Positions 1 through 5,619 of a DNA stretch of 6,919 nt are shown piece after piece; the first letter of the stretch is position 1, and the number at the start of each line of letters is the position of its first letter. Source of the DNA: an uncultured Bacteroidales bacterium (GTDB taxonomy: Bacteria > Bacteroidota > Bacteroidia > Bacteroidales > P3). The stretch spans positions 1-6,919 of the forward strand of contig CAMWVZ010000050.1 in NCBI GenBank assembly GCA_947177845.1, in the 5' to 3' direction. The notes beneath the pieces are model-generated. The model saw only the letters and a program-made list of their open reading frames with translations. It had not been told where the DNA came from and ran no database searches. The position numbers were made by a program, and so were the translations under genes.

Positions 1-54
1 TGAACTCTTCCGACTTCACCGTTCCCCTCGCGGGAAAACGGGTCCGTCGATTGT

Positions 55-84
55 CCGTTTCAGAAAACCGCTTTTCCGAAACGG
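55..84 (-). promoter_or_regulatory. Long hairpin at the predicted 5' end of a leader RNA
   Basis: Positions 55-67 pair with 72-84 around the 4-nt loop 68-71, giving 13 pairs. The only imperfect pair (62/77) is a G-U wobble in minus-strand RNA but an A-C mismatch in plus-strand RNA, which favours a minus-strand function. It begins within a few nucleotides of the start expected from the promoter at 90-120, so it would cap the 5' end of that transcript. No T-run follows on either strand, so it is not a canonical intrinsic terminator. The distal arm could instead pair with 34-41, giving a mutually exclusive fold. Whether it stabilises the RNA or acts as a switch is inference. Confidence 0.5.
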
Positions 85-89
85 GAGGG

Positions 90-120
90 CAAAGGTACAA
101 CAAATTTTTTAATTTGCAAA
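90..120 (-). promoter_or_regulatory. Bacteroidota-type promoter for a gene beyond the left edge
   Basis: Read on the minus strand, TTTG (120 to 117) is followed after 19 nt by TACCTTTG (97 to 90). Both boxes match the known Bacteroidota -33/-7 consensus (TTTG, TAnnTTTG) exactly and the spacing is the usual one. The spacer is AT-rich and contains a perfect inverted repeat (CAAATT, 4 nt, AATTTG; 101-116). The site lies downstream of the symporter stop codon, so the next gene to the left probably has its own transcript, starting near 82-86. No complete gene is visible in 1-89. A GTG at 19-17, preceded by a GAGG, opens a frame that runs off the edge, but it is too short to call a gene. Confidence 0.7.
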
Positions 121-142
121 TCGCCCGATAATACACGGAGTA

Positions 143-1594
143 TCAACCCCTCCGAGCCCCCTTCGGAGAAATCAGCCACAATCCTATGAAGGTGAGCAGT
201 CCGTTGAGAAGGAGCAGCTCGAATCCGAAATGATAGTTCCACAGATACAGACAGGCCTTGACGATAAGGAACGAAAGCAAGGGCGAGAGCAACACCACAT
301 AAGGCGTGTAGCGGTCGCGAGGCTGCCAGGAGGTGTAGATGCCCGCCACGAACAGCCCCAACAAAGGCCCGTAGGTATAAGAGGCTATATCATAGACCAT
401 ATTGATGACCGAGTCGTTTTTAAAGGCGTTGAAAGCCACAATGAGCAGCAGGAACAGAGCCGCCATGCTCAGATGCACGATATAGCGGATTTTCTTTCGG
501 TGCGCTTCGGGAAGATTGCGTCTTTCCACACCTAATATATCTATGGTGAAACTGGTGGTGACGGCGGTCAGGGCTCCGTCGGCGCTGGAATAAGCCGCCG
601 ACAATACGCCTATCACAAAACTCAAGCCCGCCAGAGGCGAAAGGTATTGAATGGCCACCGTCGCGAAGAGATGATCGGAATCGACCACCGTCAGACCCGC
701 CTTGTGGGCATAGAGACCGAGCACGGCGCCCAAGGCCAGAAACATCACATTCACCACCAAAAGAATGCCGCTGAGCGTAAACATATTCTTTTGGGCATCG
801 CGCAAACTCTTGCAGGTGAGGTTTTTCTGCATCATATCCTGATCGAGCCCCGTCATGGTAATCGTAACGAACATACCGCTCAGAAACTGTTTGAGGAAAA
901 AGCGCGAGCTCTTGGGGTCGGTATCCCATATCTTGCTGAAAGGACTTTCGTTCACCGCCGCGCACATCTCGCCCAGCGACCAGCCCATGCCGCGCGCCAT
1001 GCACACCATGGAAACCACCACGGCCAACAGCATGAACGTGGTTTGCAGGGTGTCTGTCCAGACAATGGTGCGTATGCCGCCTTTAAAGGTGTATCCCAAA
1101 ATGAGCAGGATGAAAATCAAGGCGGCCATAAAGAAAGGTATCCCCATTTGACGGAAAACGAATTCATGCAGAACACTCACCACCAAAAACATACGTAATG
1201 TAGCCCCCAAACTGCGCGAAAGCAGGAAATAGGCCGCACCCGACTTGTAGGATTTCAGTCCGAAGCGTTCCTGCAGATAGCCGTATATGGAGGTGAGGTT
1301 CCTTTTATAATAGAGGGGAAGGAGGACTTTGGCGATGACGGCATAGCCGGCCACAAAGCCCAACACCATGGGGAGATAATAGAAATTCTCGCGCAGCACA
1401 TTTCCCGGCACCGACATGAACGTAACGCCCGAAAGCGAAGCGCCCACCATGCCATAGGCCACCACATACCACGGAGAGCGGCGGTTGCCGCGGTAGTAGG
1501 CGTCGTCGTCGGCTTTGCGGCCGGTGAGCATACCGATGAGAAAGAGCAAAAGCGTGTAAAGCAGAAAGACGATGCCTATAAGGACAGGTGACAT
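143..1594 (-). CDS. Sodium:solute symporter (SSS family)
   Basis: This is a predicted inner-membrane Na+-coupled transporter of 483 residues, near the usual length for the family. About 13 hydrophobic segments can be read, the first at residues 3-22 and the last near 458-476. Family signatures include KGGIRTIVWTDTLQ (171-184), GLDQDMMQ (249-256) in the loop region, and AAYSSADGAL (333-342). In characterised family members the serines equivalent to the last motif help form a sodium site. The substrate cannot be read from sequence; the family carries sugars, sialic acid, amino acids, vitamins and anions. The start codon lies 12 nt after the stop of the upstream lipoprotein gene and has no clear Shine-Dalgarno, so co-transcription and possibly translational coupling are likely. 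The C-terminal tail after the last membrane segment is short and basic (KGARRG). No truncation or frameshift is seen. Confidence 0.9.
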   Translation of the reverse strand: MSPVLIGIVFLLYTLLLFLIGMLTGRKADDDAYYRGNRRSPWYVVAYGMVGASLSGVTFMSVPGNVLRENFYYLPMVLGFVAGYAVIAKVLLPLYYKRNLTSIYGYLQERFGLKSYKSGAAYFLLSRSLGATLRMFLVVSVLHEFVFRQMGIPFFMAALIFILLILGYTFKGGIRTIVWTDTLQTTFMLLAVVVSMVCMARGMGWSLGEMCAAVNESPFSKIWDTDPKSSRFFLKQFLSGMFVTITMTGLDQDMMQKNLTCKSLRDAQKNMFTLSGILLVVNVMFLALGAVLGLYAHKAGLTVVDSDHLFATVAIQYLSPLAGLSFVIGVLSAAYSSADGALTAVTTSFTIDILGVERRNLPEAHRKKIRYIVHLSMAALFLLLIVAFNAFKNDSVINMVYDIASYTYGPLLGLFVAGIYTSWQPRDRYTPYVVLLSPLLSFLIVKACLYLWNYHFGFELLLLNGLLTFIGLWLISPKGARRG

Positions 1595-1606
1595 AGTGAA
1601 ATCCGT

Positions 1607-3304
1607 TTAAAGGTTAGGGGAAACGAAATCCCGAAGCCAAGCTTCCGCAGAAAGTGCCTCGCCTGTGGTTTCCTGCACGAGTTCCGGCCACGGACGGCTG
1701 GCCCCGGCATGGAAAAGATGGTTTTGCAGGTGCTTGCCCACTTGCTCGAAGCCCACCAAATCGGGGTCTTGCGGGTTGCCTACACGGGTGCAGTGCGTGC
1801 AAAACCAATCCAACAGCTGCGAGGCGAAGAGTTGCCCCAAAAAAGTATTGTGCGCGCTGACCGATGTCAGGGAAAAATAGGCTTCGGCCGCCCAATTGGC
1901 GGAGAACGATGCGGATGAAACGGAAAAATGCATGTACGTTTCGGCCAGTCCGCGCCAATTCTCTTCTACCGTGCCGGTATCGCAGGCAGAGGTGTAGAGC
2001 GACTTTTCAAACGCATACAGGAAGAGCGCCCAACGCATCTCCATGATTTCGGTCCGGCGGAATCTCTCGAGATAGGAAGCCTGCATCTGCTGTGCCTGAC
2101 CGAGCGAGAAAAGCCCCATGGACAGCACCCAGTTGGAATAGCCCGCCATGGAGCCGAAGAAAGACGCCACCCCTTCCTGCAGAAAGGGCGCGGAGGGCAT
2201 ACGCAACAGATACGGCAGCGCTTCGGGTATATATTTATAGTAGCAGGCCTTTCCCGCCACGGCCAACAATTGACGCATGTCGTTTTCCGTACCTTGCGGG
2301 TGCCCCGCTATGCGGATGTCCTTTCTCCGGTCTATGTCGAAACACTGCAAAAAGGGAGACACTCCGTCTTGGGCGGAGGTGTGGCCGCCCCGCAGGATGT
2401 CGTCGACCGGCAAGCCTATTCCCGCAAAGAAACGCGACACGGTCTGATGTATGTCGACATAACCGTAGTAGTGGTCGCGGTCGGCATTGCAGGCCGGCAT
2501 ACCGTTCTGAAGAAAGTGCCCGCGATAGTGCCAAGGAGCCAGATTGGCGCCTTTTACCGCACACTGCCGACGCAGATGCGCGTCCAGTTCCCTTTTCTGC
2601 CGCAGGTAGGCTTCGTCCGTGCGCTGTTTCAACATATCGGCCATACTGTCGGCAAAGGTTTCACAGATACCGTCTTGAAACAGACGCAGTTGAAAATAGT
2701 TGTCGAAGCCCGTCTGCCGCGCCTGTTCGTTGCGCAAGGCCACCAAATGCAACAAGGTATCCTGCAGAATGTCTCCCCTGCTCTTGAGTTTGTTCCACGC
2801 TTCCTGCAGTTCGGACGAACGCTTGGAATAGCGCAAAGTCTTCTCGGCGCGGCGGATTTCGGGGTCCTGCATATCCTCCTGCAGACGCAGGCGCAAAAAG
2901 GTTTCTATGCCGAGAATTTCCTCCTGCAGGACAAGGTCGGCCTGACAAGGCCGATAGAGGCGGTAGAGAATATCCAGCTGACGGGACAGGTAAGGGTCTT
3001 GTATGCGCTGATTTTCCTTGAGACGGCACAGATACTGAAAATTCTTCGCGTTGTGCAGGACGCGGAGCTTGAGTCTCCGCAAGGAATCGCAACGCCACAA
3101 ATCTTCCGTACTTCCGCTTTGGGCATAGTCCCATGCCGAAAGCTGGAAAGTCTTGTCTATGGGTTCGGTCTTTTTCTCGTAATCGACGATAAAGCGGATG
3201 AAGTCGTCTTGCGCGCGTTGGCTGTTGTTCCGACACGAAACAAGTATGCCCGCTCCCGCGCACACCATGAGGAAACCGAGTATGAATCTATGCCTGTGAA
3301 TCAT
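1607..3304 (-). CDS. M2 (ACE-like) metallopeptidase-related lipoprotein, probably catalytically dead
   Basis: This 565-residue protein has a lipoprotein signal peptide: basic MIHRHR, a hydrophobic core, and lipobox LVSC with the lipidated cysteine at 24. It is therefore expected to be anchored in the envelope. Residues 30-250 are mostly helical and charged. The core resembles bacterial M2-type gluzincins: FDIDRRKDIRI (322-332), then AGKACYYKYIPEALPYLLR (350-368), then FLQEGVASFFG (374-384), then HNTFLGQLFASQL (485-497). Where relatives have the zinc motif HExxH, this protein has AVAGK (348-352), so both histidines and the catalytic glutamate are gone. The third-ligand glutamate appears kept (E377). 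The usual histidine and tyrosines before HN..LG are also replaced (YFSLTSVSA, 476-484). The family assignment is from memory of conserved motifs. It could bind peptides or another ligand rather than cleave. The start is chosen because the basic n-region of the signal peptide needs it; the next Met (13) would remove it. Confidence 0.75.
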   Translation of the reverse strand: MIHRHRFILGFLMVCAGAGILVSCRNNSQRAQDDFIRFIVDYEKKTEPIDKTFQLSAWDYAQSGSTEDLWRCDSLRRLKLRVLHNAKNFQYLCRLKENQRIQDPYLSRQLDILYRLYRPCQADLVLQEEILGIETFLRLRLQEDMQDPEIRRAEKTLRYSKRSSELQEAWNKLKSRGDILQDTLLHLVALRNEQARQTGFDNYFQLRLFQDGICETFADSMADMLKQRTDEAYLRQKRELDAHLRRQCAVKGANLAPWHYRGHFLQNGMPACNADRDHYYGYVDIHQTVSRFFAGIGLPVDDILRGGHTSAQDGVSPFLQCFDIDRRKDIRIAGHPQGTENDMRQLLAVAGKACYYKYIPEALPYLLRMPSAPFLQEGVASFFGSMAGYSNWVLSMGLFSLGQAQQMQASYLERFRRTEIMEMRWALFLYAFEKSLYTSACDTGTVEENWRGLAETYMHFSVSSASFSANWAAEAYFSLTSVSAHNTFLGQLFASQLLDWFCTHCTRVGNPQDPDLVGFEQVGKHLQNHLFHAGASRPWPELVQETTGEALSAEAWLRDFVSPNL

Positions 3305-3311
3305 TTGCAGA

Positions 3312-3319
3312 CAAAGGTA
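3312..3319 (-). promoter_or_regulatory. Probable -7 promoter box of the lipoprotein-symporter operon
   Basis: Minus-strand TACCTTTG (3319 to 3312) matches TAnnTTTG exactly. It is followed by only 7 nt before the ATG at 3304. An upstream TTTG is not present at the usual 19-20 nt; the nearest approximation is TTTA at 22 nt. With normal start-site spacing, the RNA would begin at or within a few bases of the ATG, giving a leaderless or nearly leaderless mRNA. Confidence 0.5.
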
Positions 3320-3341
3320 GAAAAAAACGCTAAAAGTGTCG

Positions 3342-3349
3342 TAAATTCG
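3342..3349 (+). promoter_or_regulatory. Possible -7 promoter box of recR
   Basis: TAAATTCG differs from TAnnTTTG at one position and ends 8 nt before the recR ATG. No TTTG is found at the expected upstream distance. This is a weak call, supported mainly by position: recR needs a promoter in the 53-nt divergent gap. As with the opposite promoter, it predicts a very short or absent leader. Confidence 0.3.
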
Positions 3350-3357
3350 CAGGCGTT

Positions 3358-3975
3358 ATGGAAAACTTGCCTCAAAAACTCTTGGAAAACGCGGTGGAGG
3401 AATTGAACCGCCTGCCCGGCATCGGCAGACGCACGGCCTTGCGCTTGGCGTTGTTCCTGCTCTCGCAAGAGGAAAGCATGGTGGAGAAATTTTCGGAAAC
3501 CTTGGTCGATTTCCGCAAGAACATCAAGTATTGCAAAATCTGTCACAATATCTCCGACACCGAAGTGTGCGACATATGCGCTTCGCCGAAACGCGAGCAC
3601 GGCCTAATCTGTGTGGTGAGCGATGTGCGCGATGTGATGGCGATGGAAAACACGGGGATGTATAGGGGAAGCTATCATGTGCTGGGCGGTCTTATCAATC
3701 CTTTGGCTGGAATCAGCCCCGCGCAGCTGCACATTGCGTCTTTGGTGGAGAGAGTGCAGAAAGAAAAGCCCGAAGAGGTGATTTTCGCGCTTCCCGCCAC
3801 GCCCGAAGGCGATACGACGGCTTTTTATATCTCACGACAAATCACGCCTTCGGGCGTGAAGATCACCACGCTTTCGAAAGGCATCGCTATCGGCGACGAT
3901 TTGGAGTATACCGACGAGCTTACGTTAGGTAGGTCCTTATCGAATCGGGTGAGCTTCGGGCTCCACCTTGATTAG
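3358..3975 (+). CDS. recR: Recombination mediator protein RecR
   Basis: RecR works with RecO (and RecF) to load RecA onto single-stranded DNA coated with SSB, in gap repair and homologous recombination in the cytoplasm. The 205 residues match the normal length (about 200). The domains appear in the right order: a helix-hairpin-helix, LPGIGRRTALRLALFLL (19-35); a four-cysteine zinc finger at C59, C62, C71 and C74; a TOPRIM domain from about 82, with ENTGMYRGSYHVLGG (97-111) and PEGDTTAFYI (149-158); and a C-terminal part with LTLGRSLSNRVSF (188-200). Two usually conserved TOPRIM positions differ: the motif normally read as VVE is VVS (S88), and the one normally read as PLDGIGP is PLAGISP (115-121). 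It is the only plus-strand gene, divergent from the lipoprotein operon and convergent with the FKBP gene. Its last codons form one arm of a 15-bp inverted repeat. Confidence 0.95.
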   Translation: MENLPQKLLENAVEELNRLPGIGRRTALRLALFLLSQEESMVEKFSETLVDFRKNIKYCKICHNISDTEVCDICASPKREHGLICVVSDVRDVMAMENTGMYRGSYHVLGGLINPLAGISPAQLHIASLVERVQKEKPEEVIFALPATPEGDTTAFYISRQITPSGVKITTLSKGIAIGDDLEYTDELTLGRSLSNRVSFGLHLD

Positions 3976-4030
3976 CCCTTTCCGATTAGTTCACCTTTAT
4001 CAGTTCCACTTCGAAAATCAAGGTGGAGCC
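3959..4030. repeat. Perfect 15-bp inverted repeat across the convergent recR/FKBP 3' ends
   Basis: GGCTCCACCTTGATT at 3959-3973 is the exact reverse complement of 4016-4030, with 42 nt between the arms. The left arm encodes GLHLD and the first base of the recR stop. The right arm encodes GSTLI of the FKBP on the other strand. Both stop codons lie between the outer ends of the arms. Either transcript reading through the 10-nt gap could form the same 15-bp stem. There is no T-run after either arm, so it is not a classical intrinsic terminator. A role in 3'-end formation or protection is inference. Confidence 0.6.
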
Positions 4031-4657
4031 GGCGGGAATGGAGCCGTTGTCGCCATCGCCGTAGGCTAATTCCGAAGGGATGTACAGCATATATACGGAA
4101 CCTTCGCGCATCAACTGCAAACCTTCCGTCCAACCGGCAATCACACCGTTGAGCGGGAAAGAAATAGGTTCGCCCCGTTGCACCGACGAATCGAAAACCG
4201 TGCCGTCGAGCAACTTGCCCGTATAATGCACCAAAACCTCATCGGTGGCCTTGGGTCTAGCCCCCTTGCCCTCTTTCACCACCTTGTATTGCAAGCCGCT
4301 GGCGGTCTGCTTCACGTTCTTGTCGTTCTTGAGGTTCTCCGCCAAGAACTGCTTGCCTTTTTCCTTATTCTCCGCGGCTTTTTCCGAAGCCTTCTGTTGC
4401 AGGCTCCGTTGCCATTCGGTGAGGATACGCTGGGCTTCGGCGGGTTCGAAACCGCTGGGTTTCTTTTCCAAAGCCGCCTGAACGCCTTTCAGAAAACTCT
4501 CCACATCGAATTCGTAGGGAATGCCGCTCAACTGCGACCCCGACGAATAGCCGATCAAATAACTCGCATTGTCTTTCACATCCATATTCTGTGCATTTAA
4601 AAAGGTTGTACTTGCCATGAAAAGTCCTGCAAGGAGGACCGTAAGTTTTTTGTTCAT
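3986..4657 (-). CDS. Exported FKBP-type peptidyl-prolyl cis-trans isomerase
   Basis: The protein catalyses cis-trans isomerisation of proline peptide bonds, assisting protein folding outside the cytoplasm. Of 223 residues, 1-23 form a SPI-like signal peptide (MNKKL, hydrophobic core, NAQ before the likely cleavage site). Residues 25-118 form a helical N-terminal region of the FklB/Mip type, typically used for dimerisation, with a charged helix rich in Lys, Glu and Ala (about 80-115). The FKBP domain spans about 123-223. Typical active-site residues are present: HYTG (144-147), FDSS (155-158), VIAGW (172-176), AYG (198-200) and IFEVELI (214-220). No lipobox cysteine is present, so it is probably periplasmic and soluble. 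The start lies 12 nt after the kinase stop, behind an A-rich stretch rather than a Shine-Dalgarno. This points to co-transcription with the kinase, prmC and groEL. Confidence 0.92.
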   Translation of the reverse strand: MNKKLTVLLAGLFMASTTFLNAQNMDVKDNASYLIGYSSGSQLSGIPYEFDVESFLKGVQAALEKKPSGFEPAEAQRILTEWQRSLQQKASEKAAENKEKGKQFLAENLKNDKNVKQTASGLQYKVVKEGKGARPKATDEVLVHYTGKLLDGTVFDSSVQRGEPISFPLNGVIAGWTEGLQLMREGSVYMLYIPSELAYGDGDNGSIPAGSTLIFEVELIKVN

Positions 4658-4669
4658 AAGTATTTTTCT

Positions 4670-5563
4670 TTAGAATTCGTCGGTATAGTCGACGGAGGCC
4701 CGCCGAAACAGGGCTTCCGCCTGCGGTTTATAGTAGGCCAACAAGCCCTGCATGGGCTCCTTGACGATTTTTCCGATGCGCACGCCGTATTCGGAAGCCA
4801 CCTCGCGGAGCACATCCTGACAATGATAGGCCACCGAGCCCAACAGACTCAATTCGTTGTCGTGGAGCAAATCGCCGTAGGGAAGAATCTGTTTGGCGAA
4901 AAAAGCCCGGAATTCGTCTTGCAAGACACCGTGAACATAGGCATCCTGCATACGCCCCGATGCAAACTCGGACATCTGCCCCAACGCACGCCCCACCTGC
5001 CTGCCGTGATAGACGAAGTCGATGATTTCGTGCATAGGGTAAGGGCAAAAAGGCGCGAATTCTTCGCGCAGGTTCCGAGGCATCCCCTCGCGCAGATAGT
5101 CGGAAAGGAAGTGCGCGCCGATACGGGCGCCGCTACCTTCGTCTCCCAACACATAGCCCAGCGAAGCCACCCTTTGCGCAATCTTCTCCCCGTCGAAGAA
5201 GCAGGTAGCGGCGCCCGTTCCCAAAATAGCCACCAAACCCTTGCTGTTGCCGCACAAGGCTATGGCCGCGCCTAACAAATCGCTCTCGATATCAATCTCG
5301 GCATGGGGGAAAAAGTCTTCCAGATGCGTCTGAAGCAAGGTGCGCTTGGAGGGATTGGCACAACCCGAACCGTAGAAGAAAACGTAGTTGACTTTCTGAT
5401 TGTTGATGAATGGATAGAGGTCTTTTTCCAGACAGTCCTTGATGTCCTTGGCATCGACCGTATAGGGGTTCAACCCACCCGTCAACACCTCCACCGTATG
5501 GCCGTCCTTATCTAAAAAACACCATTGCGTCTTTGTCGACCCGCTGTCCACTATCGCTATCAT
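4670..5563 (-). CDS. BadF/BadG/BcrA/BcrD-type ATPase, likely N-acetylhexosamine kinase
   Basis: This 297-residue protein has the ASKHA (actin-like/sugar kinase) fold. Visible motifs are phosphate-1 DSGSTKT (6-12), a central GSGCAN (65-70), phosphate-2 GTGAAT (115-120), the family-typical GDEGSGARIG (140-149), and the late segment LLGSVAYH (240-247). Relatives include eukaryotic N-acetylglucosamine kinase and bacterial GlcNAc/MurNAc kinases, so phosphorylation of an amino sugar, perhaps in cell-wall recycling, is the best guess. The same family also contains activators of 2-hydroxyacyl-CoA dehydratases and benzoyl-CoA reductases. Those carry cysteine ligands for an iron-sulfur cluster and sit beside their partner enzymes; no such partner is seen here. 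It is cytoplasmic, with no signal peptide. A 36-nt gap follows prmC and may hold a weak internal promoter. Confidence 0.82.
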   Translation of the reverse strand: MIAIVDSGSTKTQWCFLDKDGHTVEVLTGGLNPYTVDAKDIKDCLEKDLYPFINNQKVNYVFFYGSGCANPSKRTLLQTHLEDFFPHAEIDIESDLLGAAIALCGNSKGLVAILGTGAATCFFDGEKIAQRVASLGYVLGDEGSGARIGAHFLSDYLREGMPRNLREEFAPFCPYPMHEIIDFVYHGRQVGRALGQMSEFASGRMQDAYVHGVLQDEFRAFFAKQILPYGDLLHDNELSLLGSVAYHCQDVLREVASEYGVRIGKIVKEPMQGLLAYYKPQAEALFRRASVDYTDEF

Positions 5564-5587
5564 AATGCTCTTGGTTTTGCCGAAGTG

Positions 5588-5619
5588 CGAAAATAAGGAT
5601 TATTTCTTTCGTGCCGAAA
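5588..5619 (-). promoter_or_regulatory. Possible internal promoter for the kinase-FKBP pair
   Basis: On the minus strand TTTC (5619 to 5616) is followed after 20 nt by TATTTTCG (5595 to 5588). Each box has one mismatch to the Bacteroidota consensus. The -33 box lies inside the end of prmC. If active, it would start the RNA near 5580, about 20 nt before the kinase ATG, and could uncouple kinase and FKBP expression from groEL and prmC. The match is weak. Confidence 0.3.

Noticed and set aside
150..168. Hairpin CTCCGA-N7-TCGGAG at the symporter stop as a terminator
   Set aside because: It has only six pairs and no T-run on the minus strand, and it lies within the coding end. It is not enough to call.
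60..242. 60-codon minus-strand frame crossing the left-edge promoter
   Set aside because: It overlaps the 3' end of the symporter in another frame and runs through the AT-rich promoter and hairpin. It has no family resemblance.
647..1198. 183-codon plus-strand frame opposite the symporter
   Set aside because: It is rich in His, Gln and Arg, as expected for the complement of a membrane-protein gene, and has no domain or upstream signal.
2249..2263. Loss of HExxH explained by a frameshift or sequencing error
   Set aside because: The flanking family motifs on both sides stay in the same frame, and the AVAGK codons differ from any HExxH coding at several bases. No single indel restores the motif.
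2170..2930. Repeated TCCTGCAG octamer in the lipoprotein gene, as a possible uptake or recognition sequence
   Set aside because: Nearly every copy encodes Leu-Gln followed by Asp or Glu in the same frame, so protein composition and codon preference explain it.
1928..3406. 492-codon open frame on the plus strand opposite the lipoprotein gene
   Set aside because: It is antisense to a gene with a clear lipoprotein signal and family motifs, shows no recognisable domain, and runs into recR in another frame. It is an open-frame shadow of GC-rich codon use.
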